Shown: positions 52,921 to 63,060, numbered from the stretch's first letter. The stretch: DNA of 64,000 nucleotides from JAKPUX01 sp035353815 (GCA_035353815.1 DAOQAG010000004.1:1-64000), one strand, 5' to 3'. Notes: a model not told the origin generated them from the letters alone. Numbers and translations: made by a program.

Positions 52921-55900
52921 CTACTTGAGGAACATCATGGTGCGTTTTTCTTCAAAGTTATTGACGCGCATGGTGTAGATATACATGCCGCTGGTCAGGG
53001 GCTGGCCATAGTCGTTGCGGCCGTCCCAGACCACCATGTGCGCCCCGGCATTCATCTGGCCGGAGACCAGGGTGCGTACTGCTTCACCACGGACGTTGTA
53101 GATCGTCAGAGTGACCTTGCCCGCTTCCTTCAGGCTGAAATTGATGCGGGTTTCCGGATTGAAGGGATTGGGATAGTTCTGCTCGAGGCCGTGCTTGCTT
53201 GGGACCTCCACCACGGCGTTGACCGGACCGTGGGCGTTGAGGCGGCCCTTGTAGTCCACGTCGACCAGCTTGTAATAATAGCTGGCGGCAGGTTTGAGCT
53301 CGCTCTCATCGGTATAGGTATAGCTGTTCACCGAGGAGGTGGTGCCGGCGCCCTGGATGATCTCCTTGTTGATTCGGGTATAGAGTCCGGCTTCGCTCTC
53401 GGAGCGCAGGATATGGAAGCCGAGGTTTTCGGTCTCCGACTGGGTGATCCAGTTGAGGACGACCTTGCCCTGGCTGCTCTTGGCGCTGAAGGAGGAGAGC
53501 TCGACCGGAACCAGGATGTGCACCTGGGCGCAGGCGATGTTGTTCGCCAGATCCGGATCGAAGGAGAGGCTGCTGACGGTCACGCAGTTGTCCATGCCAC
53601 CCAGCTCCAGCGTCGTGCACATGCGCACGCGGTAGTTGACGCTCGCGCCGGCCGCCAGGAGTTCCTCGCGCCAGATCAGGGGATTGGGGCCTTCGTCCTG
53701 GGTACGTTCCGCATCGATGAAGGTGAGCCCATCCGGCAGGTTGTCGATCAGGGTGAGGCCGTGGGCGTCATCGGGGCCGTGGTTGGTGACGGTGATGAGG
53801 AAGGTCAACGAATCGCCGCGGTAAAAATAGCTGCGGCTGTCGACGATGACCTTGGCGATTTCGAGATCCGACTCGCTGTTCTCGACCACGCCGGCATCCC
53901 ATCCGGTGTAGCTCTTGCCGCTCTCGACGGTGAATTCGTCGGTGCGGCCGTTGACCGGATAGGCATCCGAATCGCTGGCGTCATCGCCGTTGTTCAGGGT
54001 CGTGAAGAAAAACCCGGCCGGCAGCGAAAAGACGACGCGATAGGCGCCGGGGGCCATGTCGGCAAAGTGGTAAAGGCCGTTTTCGTCGGTCGTGGTGGTG
54101 TCGACCGCGGTCTCCGCCGCACCCGTGACGAGGCGAACGGTGACGCCCGACATGCCCTGCTCGTCGGCATCCTGCTGGCCGTTCTGATTGAGATCATTCC
54201 ACACCCGGTCGCCGATGAGGATGTTGCTCTTGACCGGCGGCACGTAGGGGGTCAGGCCCGCATCCAGCGTCAGCTGTGCGGTGTTGGCAGTCACCAGGAA
54301 TGGCGCGCTCTTGCCGCTCTCGGGGGCCACATCCGAGTCGACCGTCGGATCGCTGCCCGCGTTGAGCAAAGTGAAGAGATATCCGGCCGGCTGGACCACC
54401 TGGAGGATATAGGAGCCGGGAGCCACATCCTTGAAGAGGTAGCGGCCGTCGGCATCGGTGGTATCCGCCAGGACCAGGCTTTCATCGAGCCCGCTGAGGA
54501 GGTGGATATAGAGGCCGGGCAGGCCCGCTTCGCCCTCGTCCTGTACCCCGTTGTGGTTGACATCATTCCAGATCCGGTCGCCGATGGTGATGTTGCTGCG
54601 CACCGGCGGCAGGAACGGTATGAAGCCGGCGTCCATGGTCAGGTAGTCGGTATTGGAGACCACACTGAAGGGTGCGCTCTGGCCGCTGGCGGGGATGATG
54701 TCCGAATCCAGCGCCGGATCGCTGCCCTGCTGGATCTGGGTGTAGTTGAAATCGGCCGGCTGCACCACCTGGAGGATATAGGAGCCAGGGGCCATATCCT
54801 GGAAGAGGTAGAGCCCATCCGCGTCGGTCTGATCGGTCAGGACCAGGCTGGCGTCCGCGCCGCTCAGCAGGTTGACCGTAATGCCGGGCATGCCCACTTC
54901 GCCCTCATCCTGGAGACCGTTGCGATTGCTGTCATTCCACACCCGGTCGCCGATGCGGATATTACTCTTCTGCGGCGGCGTGTAGGGCACCACACCGGCA
55001 TCCCAGATGGCGTAGGTCCCGCCATTGAGGACAAAAAAGGCCGGCGTTTTGCCGTAGACCTGATCGGCATCGGAATCGAGTGCATCATCCGCGCCCTGAT
55101 CCGGCTTGCTGAAGGCAAAACCCTCGGGCAGAACGAACTCGACCAGATAGGCGCCGGAGGGCATATCCTTGAATTGGAAGGCGCCCTCGGCACTGGTCAG
55201 ATCGGACTGGACCAGAGTCTGATCGACACCGCTGAGCAGGTGGACGGTGACGTTGGCCAGTCCCGCCTCATTGTTGTCCTGCAGGCCGTTGTTGTTGCTG
55301 TCGATCCAGACGCGGTCGCCGATGCGGATGCCGCTGGGATTCGGGTACTCCTGCTGGATGCGCAGGATCACGCAGCTGGCATTATCGGTGAGATCTTCAT
55401 CCTTGTTGGGACTGGAGACCCAGGCGCAGTTCTCCACTTCACCGAGGACGCTGGTGGCCTTGACAGTTACGGTGTAGGTGCGGGACTCGCCCGCGGCCAG
55501 GCTGGTCTCGATCCAGACCAGAGGGTCGGGACCGGCGTCATAATGACGGTCGGCACTGACCAGCTCAAGAGCAGCCGGCAGCTTGTCGACGACGCGGACA
55601 TTGATCGCCTCGAACGGGCCCTTGTTGGTGACGGTGATGGTGAAGGTCGCCTCTTCACCCGGCACCAGTTCGAGATCGCCGCCCACAACGCTCTTGGTCA
55701 CGCTCAGGTTGGAGACGTGCTTCGGGATCATGCCGGCGTCGAGGTTCAGGCGCGCTTCATTCTCCTTGAGATAAAAACTGCCGGTACGGCCGGTGTTGGG
55801 ATCGGCGTCCGAGTCGGTCTCGCGGTCGCTGCCCACCCGCGGCGCCGTGAAAAAGAAATTCTGCGGCAGCTGGTACTCGATCTTGTAGGTACCTTCCGCC

Positions 55901-57033
55901 ACATCGTTAAAGACGAAGATACCATCGAGATCGGTGGTGGTGCTGCGGATCGCTTCGTCGCTGCTACCATCGAGGAGACGGACCGTGGCGTTGGCGATAC
56001 CGGTCTCGTCCTGATCCTGCAGGCCGTTCTGGTTGGCATCCAGCCAGATGCGGTCGCCGACCATGCCGCGATGAACAGTGGGCGGCCCGTTGAAGAGCAG
56101 GTCATCCGGCCAGAAGATGAACTGATTGCCCTGGCGGACGATATTGGAGGGATGATAGGTGGTGATTACCGCCTGCCACCAGCCGGGTTCGGGATTCTCG
56201 ATTACGTCGCCGCCGCCCGCAAGGGGCAGATTGGGGCTGGAGGGATCGGTGTTCCAGGCGCCATCCTCGGAGAGGGTGCCGCCGTATTCTACACCGCTCG
56301 GACTGATATATTTGATGGCACTGCCGTCCTTCTCGAGGTCGAAATTGAAAAGACGCAGCTGATCGCGCTTGGGCACGTTGAACCAGAAGGTGTTGGTCAA
56401 TGCGCCTTCGCCGACAAACTGAAAAGCCGTGCGCTGGGCGTATAGTTTGATTTCATTGCCGTTCGCGGCGATCTTGTCCGAGTTGCCATCTTCAATCCCG
56501 ATCTTGTAGCCGTTCTCGTCATCGCCTGCGACCGCCACAGTGATCTTGTACATGCCGGCGCCAAAATCACCCGCCCGCAGGTCATGGAATTTGACCCACT
56601 GCTGGCTGGTGGTGATATCACCGCCCTCATAAACGTGGCTGGTGATCAGTGTGCCGTCCGGTGCGTAGAGGGAGAAGGTGGTCGCCTCCCAGCCGTTGTT
56701 TTTTTCCTCGTCCGAATCGGTGGCGCTCTCCGGATTGTTGCTGAAGGATTCAGGGTCCCACAACTGGAGGTTGATCACAAAGTCGGGATTCACCCCTTTG
56801 GGAATCTCCAGCCAAAAGATGTGCGGGGAGTTGCCGTAACCGGGATTGGTCCACCAATCCCCGTCATCAAATTCAGCCGCGGGTCCGTTGGTCTGCATCA
56901 ACACGTTATCCTTGCTGGGCAACACCACCTGGCCGGCGTGGGCTGCCGGCAGGATTGCCGCTGCGAAGAAGAGCGTGAACACCAGAACCAGAAAACCGAG
57001 GCTGATGCGCTGCTGCCAATTGATTTGCTTCAT
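52921..57033 (-). CDS. Large secreted surface protein: SdrD-B repeats, DUF11 domains and sorting domain
   Basis: 1370 residues, the largest gene here. Signal peptide about 1-35 (AHAG|QV). A PPC-like N-terminal part (to about 310) is followed by five SdrD B-like domains, each starting GDR[IV]W-x-D-x-N-x-N-G-x-Q-D, and two DUF11 domains (VTNKGPFEAINVRVVDKLPA and VTNHGPDDAHGLTLIDNLPD), one after the first B domain and one after the fifth. The C-terminal end has a fibronectin-like segment and a type IX sorting domain (NYPNPFNPETRINFSL to MMFLK). It looks like a fibrous adhesin or S-layer-type protein. AGGAG is nine bases before the chosen ATG. Confidence 0.9.
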   Translation of the reverse strand: MKQINWQQRISLGFLVLVFTLFFAAAILPAAHAGQVVLPSKDNVLMQTNGPAAEFDDGDWWTNPGYGNSPHIFWLEIPKGVNPDFVINLQLWDPESFSNNPESATDSDEEKNNGWEATTFSLYAPDGTLITSHVYEGGDITTSQQWVKFHDLRAGDFGAGMYKITVAVAGDDENGYKIGIEDGNSDKIAANGNEIKLYAQRTAFQFVGEGALTNTFWFNVPKRDQLRLFNFDLEKDGSAIKYISPSGVEYGGTLSEDGAWNTDPSSPNLPLAGGGDVIENPEPGWWQAVITTYHPSNIVRQGNQFIFWPDDLLFNGPPTVHRGMVGDRIWLDANQNGLQDQDETGIANATVRLLDGSSDEAIRSTTTDLDGIFVFNDVAEGTYKIEYQLPQNFFFTAPRVGSDRETDSDADPNTGRTGSFYLKENEARLNLDAGMIPKHVSNLSVTKSVVGGDLELVPGEEATFTITVTNKGPFEAINVRVVDKLPAALELVSADRHYDAGPDPLVWIETSLAAGESRTYTVTVKATSVLGEVENCAWVSSPNKDEDLTDNASCVILRIQQEYPNPSGIRIGDRVWIDSNNNGLQDNNEAGLANVTVHLLSGVDQTLVQSDLTSAEGAFQFKDMPSGAYLVEFVLPEGFAFSKPDQGADDALDSDADQVYGKTPAFFVLNGGTYAIWDAGVVPYTPPQKSNIRIGDRVWNDSNRNGLQDEGEVGMPGITVNLLSGADASLVLTDQTDADGLYLFQDMAPGSYILQVVQPADFNYTQIQQGSDPALDSDIIPASGQSAPFSVVSNTDYLTMDAGFIPFLPPVRSNITIGDRIWNDVNHNGVQDEGEAGLPGLYIHLLSGLDESLVLADTTDADGRYLFKDVAPGSYILQVVQPAGYLFTLLNAGSDPTVDSDVAPESGKSAPFLVTANTAQLTLDAGLTPYVPPVKSNILIGDRVWNDLNQNGQQDADEQGMSGVTVRLVTGAAETAVDTTTTDENGLYHFADMAPGAYRVVFSLPAGFFFTTLNNGDDASDSDAYPVNGRTDEFTVESGKSYTGWDAGVVENSESDLEIAKVIVDSRSYFYRGDSLTFLITVTNHGPDDAHGLTLIDNLPDGLTFIDAERTQDEGPNPLIWREELLAAGASVNYRVRMCTTLELGGMDNCVTVSSLSFDPDLANNIACAQVHILVPVELSSFSAKSSQGKVVLNWITQSETENLGFHILRSESEAGLYTRINKEIIQGAGTTSSVNSYTYTDESELKPAASYYYKLVDVDYKGRLNAHGPVNAVVEVPSKHGLEQNYPNPFNPETRINFSLKEAGKVTLTIYNVRGEAVRTLVSGQMNAGAHMVVWDGRNDYGQPLTSGMYIYTMRVNNFEEKRTMMFLK

Positions 57034-57484
57034 TGTACTCATCTCCTGTCTGTCCATTCAAATCACATCCCATTTTCAGGCTGTACGCCAGAGCCGCCTG
57101 ACTCGCTCTTTTTGAAAAAGCCCCTTCCCTGTCCTGCACCTCCTTTCGTTATTCCATTTCTCTATGATATCTGTTACACTTGTCATTGTTCTTTGTCATA
57201 AAACCGGCTTGCGGGCGGACGTTTCGAGCAATTTAACTCTAATTAATTCAATGGATAAAGTCCTGGTGAATCCGCCGGTTCGCTCTTCTATTGCTCAAAA
57301 AGCATGCCAGAAGCGGAGGGGGATGCGGGTAAGGGGGCGGCAGCCGGGCAGGGGGTGCTGAGCAGGGCGCGCAACGCCGGGCGGCCCTGACTGGCGGATG
57401 CCCCGCGCCGGATTGGTCCTGCGCGCAGGGCGCGAAGCAGGGGAGGCCGCGACAGAGTGCCGAAAAAAGTGTGGAAAAGAGGGG
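57034..57484. other. Divergent intergenic region
   Basis: About 450 bases between the surface-protein gene and the MFS gene. The part up to 57290 is AT-richer and probably carries both promoters; the remainder is GC-rich and shows no gene or clear repeat. Confidence 0.45.
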
Positions 57485-57517
57485 ATGGTTTCAGTACATT
57501 ATAGGACGAACGAAGCG

Positions 57518-58774
57518 ATGAGGGGACTCCTGAAAACGTCCGGTTCAATACTGCGGGCATTCGCATCGAGGAATTACCGGCTCTACTGGAGCGGCCAGGC
57601 CGTCTCACTGCTCGGGACCTGGATGCAGCGCGTCGCGATGGGCTGGCTGGTTTACCGGCTGACCGATTCGGCGTTCATGCTCGGTGTGGTCGAATTCGTC
57701 AGCCAGATCCCGGCCTTTTTCCTCGCTCCGGTAGCCGGTGTCTATCTGGACCGCTGGGACCGGCGGCGCATGTTGATCGCGACCCAGGTGCTGCTCATGG
57801 CTCAGGCCCTGGTGATGGCCCTGCTGATCTTTTTCGGCTGGATTCACATCATCCACATCCTTGTGCTCAGTGTCCTCTTTGGCCTGATCAATGCCTTCGA
57901 TCAGGCGGGGCGTCAGGCCTTTGTCAAGGACCTGATCCTGCGGCGCGAGGATATCGGCAATGCCATCGCCCTCAACTCGACGATGTTCAACGCCGGGCGT
58001 CTGATCGGCCCCTCCATCGCGGGGATCACCATCGCCCTGGTGGGGGAGGGCTGGTGCTTTCTGATCAACGCGCTCTCCTTCGTCGCCATCATTATCGCCT
58101 TGCTCCGTATCCGCACAGCCGCGGCGCCGGCGCCGCCGACCTTGCGTCCCAGCGTGATCTCGAGCATGCGCGAAGGCCTGGCCTATTCCTGGCATGTCTT
58201 TCCGATCCGTCTCATTCTGCTGGCCCTGGCGCTCTTCAGTCTGATCGGCCTGCCCTTTACAGTGCTCTTGCCGGTGCTGGCGCGGGATGTATTTCATGGC
58301 AACGCCGCTACGCTCGGCTTTATCACCGCCTCCACCGGCATCGGCGCGCTCTATGGCGCCTGGTACCTCGCACGCCGCCGCACCGTGATCGGGCTCGAGC
58401 GCGTGATGATCGCAGCGATCCTCAGCGCCGGCGTCGCGCTGGTGCTCGTCGCCCTGGTGCAGCGTCTCTATCCCTCGTTGCTCTTTATCGTCTGCGCTGG
58501 TTTCGGCCTGATGGCGGTCTATTCCTCAGGCAATACGATTCTGCAGACCATCGTGGCCGATGACAAGCGCGGCCGGGTGCTGGCGCTCTATACCATGACC
58601 TATCAGGGCATGGCGCCGCTGGGCGGCCTGCTCGCGGGACTGATCACCCGCCATATCGGCGCCCCGGCGACGCTGTTCATCAGCGGTTCGTTGCTGCTGG
58701 CCAGCGGGCTCTTTTTAATCCGGTATCTCAAACGGATGCGCTTCTCCATCCGGCACCATCGGGCATTCAGCTGA
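57518..58774 (+). CDS. Major facilitator superfamily exporter (MFS_3/EntS-like)
   Basis: 418 residues, 10-12 hydrophobic helices. The N-terminus RAFASRNYRLYWSGQAVSLL then GTWMQRVAMGWLVYRLTDSA, and motif A variant LDRWDRRRMLI between helices 2 and 3, are typical of EntS and macrolide-type exporters. INAFDQAGRQAFVKDLI also fits. It probably exports a drug or siderophore-like molecule. The start is uncertain: ATG 57518 with AGGA eleven bases upstream, or ATG 57485 with GAGGGG adjacent. A GNAT gene follows 27 bases later. Confidence 0.88.
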   Translation: MRGLLKTSGSILRAFASRNYRLYWSGQAVSLLGTWMQRVAMGWLVYRLTDSAFMLGVVEFVSQIPAFFLAPVAGVYLDRWDRRRMLIATQVLLMAQALVMALLIFFGWIHIIHILVLSVLFGLINAFDQAGRQAFVKDLILRREDIGNAIALNSTMFNAGRLIGPSIAGITIALVGEGWCFLINALSFVAIIIALLRIRTAAAPAPPTLRPSVISSMREGLAYSWHVFPIRLILLALALFSLIGLPFTVLLPVLARDVFHGNAATLGFITASTGIGALYGAWYLARRRTVIGLERVMIAAILSAGVALVLVALVQRLYPSLLFIVCAGFGLMAVYSSGNTILQTIVADDKRGRVLALYTMTYQGMAPLGGLLAGLITRHIGAPATLFISGSLLLASGLFLIRYLKRMRFSIRHHRAFS

Positions 58775-58801
58775 ACTGTGGCATTAACGGGAGGAAATCC
58801 G

Positions 58802-59374
58802 GTGTATACGTGCAAGTTTTTGCAAGGAGAGGGGATCTATCTGCGCCCGTATGCAGAAGGCGATCTCGAACTGGTGCAGTTCGGCAAGAACGATCCCCGG
58901 GTGCGGGAGAGCCTCTTTCTGGCCCTGCCGCAGACGATGGAGCAGGTCCGGGCCGAGATGGCCAGCTGGAGCACGAGCAAGGAGATCGTCCTGTTCACGA
59001 TCTGCAGCGCGGCGGAGGGCAAGCCGGTGGGTCAAACCGCCCTGGTACGCATCGACCTGATCAGCCGGGCGGCGGTATTTTATATTGCGATCTATGATGC
59101 GGAGGAATGGGCCAAAGGCTATGGGGGGGAGGCGGCCCGGATGATGGTCGCGTATGCTTTCGATCAGCTCAACCTCAACCGCATTCAACTGCATGTGAGC
59201 TGCGAAAATACGCATGCCGTTGCGGCCTATAAAAAAGCAGGGTACTCGATTGAGGGCACCCTGCGGCAGGCCATGTATCACCACGACCACTATGTCGATT
59301 TTTATGTGATGGGTATTTTACGCCAGGAGTATTACCGGCAGCATGAGCCGCGCCGGGCCGATGCGGAGCTCTAG
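58802..59374 (+). CDS. GNAT-family acetyltransferase (RimJ/RimL or SpeG-like)
   Basis: 190 residues. IYLRPYAEGDLELVQFGKND is the usual N-terminus of RimL-like enzymes; GYGGEAARMMVAYAFDQLNL carries the acetyl-CoA loop and NRIQLHVSCENTHAVAAYKK the following strand and helix. It acetylates an amine of a protein, polyamine or drug. The start is GTG, seven bases after GGAGG. Next to an MFS exporter it could be a resistance partner, but this is inference. Confidence 0.86.
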   Translation: MYTCKFLQGEGIYLRPYAEGDLELVQFGKNDPRVRESLFLALPQTMEQVRAEMASWSTSKEIVLFTICSAAEGKPVGQTALVRIDLISRAAVFYIAIYDAEEWAKGYGGEAARMMVAYAFDQLNLNRIQLHVSCENTHAVAAYKKAGYSIEGTLRQAMYHHDHYVDFYVMGILRQEYYRQHEPRRADAEL

Positions 59375-59446
59375 AGCGCGGCCACCTTTGCCGGCTGGTC
59401 GCTCATCGGGAACCTGGCGTACCGGGCGCGCCGGACCGAAGTGGCG

Positions 59447-59959
59447 CTAGTGCGCGCGTTTGCGGCTGTAGCTGCTGGCGATGATGCCCAGGCCGACCGC
59501 GATGAGCAGCAGCGGCCAGTACTCGATCACCTCATGCATGGTGAACCAGTTGATGCCGAGATCGTCGAGGATGGCGACCAGCCCGAAGGTGGAAAGGATG
59601 CAGCCGGGCACCAGCACGCCCCATTCCTGCGGCTTGAAGGCATAGAGGGCGAAAAAGCTCAAGCCGAAGGCCAGCAGGAGAATGCTCCAGAGGTTGACAC
59701 TCCAGAAGGCGTCGACCAGGCCATAGTTTTTCATGAATGAGAAGAGGCCGCACACCAGCAGGAAGCAAGCCCAGAAAACGTTGCCCTTGTCGCCCTTGGC
59801 CACCGAGACGATCGACATCGCCGCAAAGAGCAGGAGCGCAACGGGATAGATCTCTTCCCAGCCGAAATGGAACAGGCCCAGCTGTTTGCACAAGAGCCCG
59901 CCGCCGATCAGGATGAGGATCAGGCCGAGGAGCAGGTTGGAATCGTATTTGCTTTTCAT
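59447..59959 (-). CDS. Small multi-pass membrane protein (DUF5668/LiaF-N-like)
   Basis: 170 residues with about five transmembrane helices (LLLGLILILIGGGLLCKQLG, VALLLFAAMSIVSVA, VFWACFLLVCGLFSFM, SILLLAFGLSFFALYA, YWPLLLIAVGLGIIASSYS). The first helix with GLILILIGGGLLCKQLGLFH and the ending WPLLLIAVGL resemble the membrane part of LiaF/DUF5668 proteins, often linked to envelope-stress sensing. The C-terminal beta domain of LiaF is missing. AAAGGGA precedes ATG. It is transcribed after PCMT, 64 bases downstream. Confidence 0.72.
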   Translation of the reverse strand: MKSKYDSNLLLGLILILIGGGLLCKQLGLFHFGWEEIYPVALLLFAAMSIVSVAKGDKGNVFWACFLLVCGLFSFMKNYGLVDAFWSVNLWSILLLAFGLSFFALYAFKPQEWGVLVPGCILSTFGLVAILDDLGINWFTMHEVIEYWPLLLIAVGLGIIASSYSRKRAH

Positions 59960-60023
59960 GAGTTTCCCTTTGCGTGCTTGGTCGTTTTCTTGCCTTTTTT
60001 AACGTAAAACCGCGCATATTGTT

Positions 60024-60806
60024 TCATGGCTGCGGCGCAATTCGCCCCTCATTTCCCGCCTGTTTTTCCTCCGCTGCGCCGGTCATCGGCACAAAACGCA
60101 CCGGGATCAGCTCCTTGCGGGTGAGATTACCCGCCATGTCGCGCGTGATGAGCACCAGTTCCTGATACTCGGCCCCGAGGGGAAGGATCATGCGGCCGCC
60201 GCGCGCAAGTTGTGCGACCAGGGGCTCGGGTATGACTTCGGGCGAGGCTGTGAGCATGATGGCATCGAACGGCGCCATTTCGGGCCAGCCGGCATAGCCG
60301 TCGCCGCAGCGAACCTGGACCTTGGTATAGCCGAGCGCGGCCAGTCGTGCCGCCGCTTCCCGGCACAGGGGCTCGACGATCTCGATTGAATAGACCTCGT
60401 GTACGAGCAGGCTCAGCACGGCCGCTTGATAGCCTGAGCCGGTGCCGATCTCCAGGACACGGTCGCCGGGGCGGAGATCCAGCATCGCGCTCATATAGGC
60501 GACGATATAGGGCTGGGAGATGGTCTGCTCATAGCCGATGGGCAGGGGATGGTCGTCATAGGCCATATGACGTTCGCCGGGGGGGACAAAAAGGTGGCGC
60601 GGCACCCGCTCCATAGCCGCCAGCACGGCGGAATCCTGGACGCCCCGGGCGCGGATTTGCTGGTCAACCATTTGCCACCGCTCCGCGTTGCGGGCCTGCA
60701 TGGCGGCGGTGCTCTCCTTCTGCGCGGCGGCTTTCTCCTGGTGCATGCAATTACTCCCGGAAATCAGTTTCGTGACGACGATCAGGGCCAACATGGTTTT
60801 GATCAT
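60024..60806 (-). CDS. Protein-L-isoaspartate O-methyltransferase with hydrophobic N-terminus
   Basis: 260 residues. The core is a standard PCMT: QTISQPYIVAYMSAMLDLRP, VLEIGTGSGYQAAVLSLL for SAM, then VRCGDGYAGWPEMAPFDAI and LVAQLARGGRMILPLG. It methylates isoaspartyl residues to start repair. Ahead of it is an extra 45 residues beginning MIKTMLALIVVTKLISGSNC, which looks like a signal or anchor, so this copy may act outside the cytoplasm; SAM supply there would be a problem. GGAGG is six bases before ATG. It overlaps the preceding gene by 56 bases. Confidence 0.88.
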   Translation of the reverse strand: MIKTMLALIVVTKLISGSNCMHQEKAAAQKESTAAMQARNAERWQMVDQQIRARGVQDSAVLAAMERVPRHLFVPPGERHMAYDDHPLPIGYEQTISQPYIVAYMSAMLDLRPGDRVLEIGTGSGYQAAVLSLLVHEVYSIEIVEPLCREAAARLAALGYTKVQVRCGDGYAGWPEMAPFDAIMLTASPEVIPEPLVAQLARGGRMILPLGAEYQELVLITRDMAGNLTRKELIPVRFVPMTGAAEEKQAGNEGRIAPQP

Positions 60807-63060
60807 GGGAAGCCTCCTTGGCCGGCGGCCGGGCGGCGATCATGAGGGCCAGTGCCGCAGCCAGAGCCGTCAGGGCGACCAGCCCGAGGCTGCGGGCAAA
60901 TCCGAAGAGCGGCACCCAGATGCCGCCGCTGAGCAAGGCGGCCGTGGCGCCCCCGGCCAGATCGGCGCCATTGACCGTCCCCCAGCCACCTCGGCCGCGG
61001 CCCTCCTCATACAGGCCGGAAAGGAGGGGAAAAAGGCCGCCGGTTAAGCCGCTGGCGCTGATGAGCCCGAGGTAGAAGAGCGGCTGGAGGGGGTGGCGGG
61101 CGAGGAATGCGAAGAAGGGCGTCAGCAGCATGGCGCATAGTGCGATGAGCGCGAGGAGCAAAGCCGCCCGGGTGCTGCGCTGTTCCGGCCCGCTCCGGAG
61201 CGAGAGCCATGCCCCTGCCGCCATCCCGGCCATGAAGGCGGCGAGGGCGAGTCCGATGGCGGTGTAAAGGTTACCGAAGAGGCTCTGCAGCGCCATGATG
61301 AAGAGCATGTCGAATGCGGTGGCCGCCATGCCCAGGGCGAAGGCCGCCAGCAGCAGGAACGGCAACAGTGTCCGGCCGCGCGTGGTTCGTTTCTCCGCCC
61401 GACGCTCCTGGCGCGCACGCCGCCACGCGGCCAGCCCGGCGGCGAGGAGCAGCAGGGACCAGAACAGCAGCATGCCTCTGAAACCCAGCCGCTCGAGGGC
61501 GAGGAGAAGGGCATTGCCGCCGCGCACCATTTTCTGCCAGAGCATCAGATCGGTGAAATAGGCGATGGGGTGAAAATCGCGGTTGCGCCAGGCGGGGGCG
61601 CCGGCCAGCTGATTCGCGAGGGCGGCGATGCGATCGGCCGGAAGCCATGCGGCGAACATCGGCGGGAAGAAATAGTCCAGATCGAGCTGCTGCGCCCGCA
61701 GCCGGCGTTCGAGCAGCAGCGGATCGGCCGTGACAGCAGCTCCTGCCAGGTAAATGGCCTCGCTGCCCGGGATGACGATGACCCTGGAAAAGCTGCGCTG
61801 CAGGGCTGCATGGAGGGCGCGGTTGAGGCGGAGCAGCTCGGGGCCGAGATAGTTTTCGCCGCAGGGCACGTTCAGCAGGGCGAGAATCCCCGCCGGCGCC
61901 AGGCGCTCCCGGGCGAGGGCGAAGAATTCCTCTGTATAATAGCGGTTGGCGAGGGCCCCGGCGGGCCGGCCGGCGCTGATCACGATGAGGTCATAGCGCT
62001 GCGGTTCGCTCTGCAGATCGTGGCGGCCGTCGCTGTAGAGGAGCGTCAGCCGCGGGTTGTGCCAGCGGGCGCGCAAGGAATCGGGCCAGGTGGCGAGAGC
62101 GAGCGCAAAGGCCTGGCGGTCGGGTTCGATACAGGTGATCCGGACATCCGGGGGGCGCGCCAGCTCAGGCGCCAGGCCGCCGAGACCGCCGCCGATCAGG
62201 AGAATCCGCCGGGGGGCAGGCAGCGGCTGGCTCAGCAGCAGGGCCGCCTGGGCCTGGCTGTCGATGAGGTTGGGCAGGGCCGCCTGCAGGGCGCCGTTGG
62301 CAAAGAGGCTGACGGCACCGCTCCACTCGGTGACGGCCAATTCGCCATGCGGTGAGGCGGCTCGTGCGCGCAGGGTCATGCCGGGTGCGAACGAACGCCA
62401 GTAGGCGGCCGCGCGCGCCTCCTCCAGCCCGGGAGCGATCAGGAAGAGCGGCAGCAGCAGCACCGCCGGGAGGGCAAGCCAGAGGCGCCGGCGCGAATGC
62501 CAGGCGGCCGTGGCGGTCAGCAGCAGTGCCGCGAGTAAAAGTGCCTGCACCGGTGTCGCCCAGCGCACCAGCGCAAAGGTGAAGAGGAGACTCGCGGCGA
62601 CCGCGCCGGCGGCATCCCAGAGATAGATCTGCGCCGCGGGATTGGCAGCATCCCGGGCGGCGGCACCGGCGAGGAGGGTGAAGGAGAGGCCGAGCGGCAG
62701 CACGACCGGAACCAGGATCAGCACCGCGAGTCGCCCCAGATGGCTGATGGTCAGATACTCGGCCGTGGGCACCCCCAACAGGGTGCGGACGCCCGGCAGT
62801 ACGAGCAGGCCGGCGATGGCGCAGAGGAGGGCGAAGGCTTGCAGGAGGAAAGCGAAGGCGATGGCCTGTTGCGGCGGGCGGGCCAGGAGGCGGTTGCCGA
62901 GCCAGCTGCCCAGGCCGGAGCAGGCCATCCACAAGGCAAGAAGGAATCCGACCAGCAATTCGTTGCCCCAAAAGATCGCCATAAAGGCGCGCAGCAGGAC
63001 GATCTGCGTCAGCATGGCGATGCCCCCAAGCAGCATGGCGGCGGGCTTGATGGGATGCAT
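60751..63060 (-). CDS. Membrane-fused spermidine-synthase-like protein
   Basis: 769 residues. Six N-terminal transmembrane helices (from AMLLGGIAMLTQIVLLRAFM) lead into a Rossmann methyltransferase/spermidine-synthase-type domain with ILLIGGGLGGLAPELARPPD and ITCIEPDRQAFALAL (SAM-like site) and RYDLIVISAGRPAG, followed by another set of six or seven helices. Fused proteins of this form are common and generally annotated as spermidine synthase, but few are shown to make polyamines. The start follows AAGGAGG; the open frame upstream is not coding. It overlaps PCMT by 56 bases. Confidence 0.85.
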   Translation of the reverse strand: MHPIKPAAMLLGGIAMLTQIVLLRAFMAIFWGNELLVGFLLALWMACSGLGSWLGNRLLARPPQQAIAFAFLLQAFALLCAIAGLLVLPGVRTLLGVPTAEYLTISHLGRLAVLILVPVVLPLGLSFTLLAGAAARDAANPAAQIYLWDAAGAVAASLLFTFALVRWATPVQALLLAALLLTATAAWHSRRRLWLALPAVLLLPLFLIAPGLEEARAAAYWRSFAPGMTLRARAASPHGELAVTEWSGAVSLFANGALQAALPNLIDSQAQAALLLSQPLPAPRRILLIGGGLGGLAPELARPPDVRITCIEPDRQAFALALATWPDSLRARWHNPRLTLLYSDGRHDLQSEPQRYDLIVISAGRPAGALANRYYTEEFFALARERLAPAGILALLNVPCGENYLGPELLRLNRALHAALQRSFSRVIVIPGSEAIYLAGAAVTADPLLLERRLRAQQLDLDYFFPPMFAAWLPADRIAALANQLAGAPAWRNRDFHPIAYFTDLMLWQKMVRGGNALLLALERLGFRGMLLFWSLLLLAAGLAAWRRARQERRAEKRTTRGRTLLPFLLLAAFALGMAATAFDMLFIMALQSLFGNLYTAIGLALAAFMAGMAAGAWLSLRSGPEQRSTRAALLLALIALCAMLLTPFFAFLARHPLQPLFYLGLISASGLTGGLFPLLSGLYEEGRGRGGWGTVNGADLAGGATAALLSGGIWVPLFGFARSLGLVALTALAAALALMIAARPPAKEASHDQNHVGPDRRHETDFRE

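Noticed and set aside
53038..56445. 1135-residue ORF opposite the SdrD-B/DUF11 gene
   Set aside because: Shadow frame of a GC-rich gene; no family motifs, while the minus strand has a full signal peptide, domains and sorting end.
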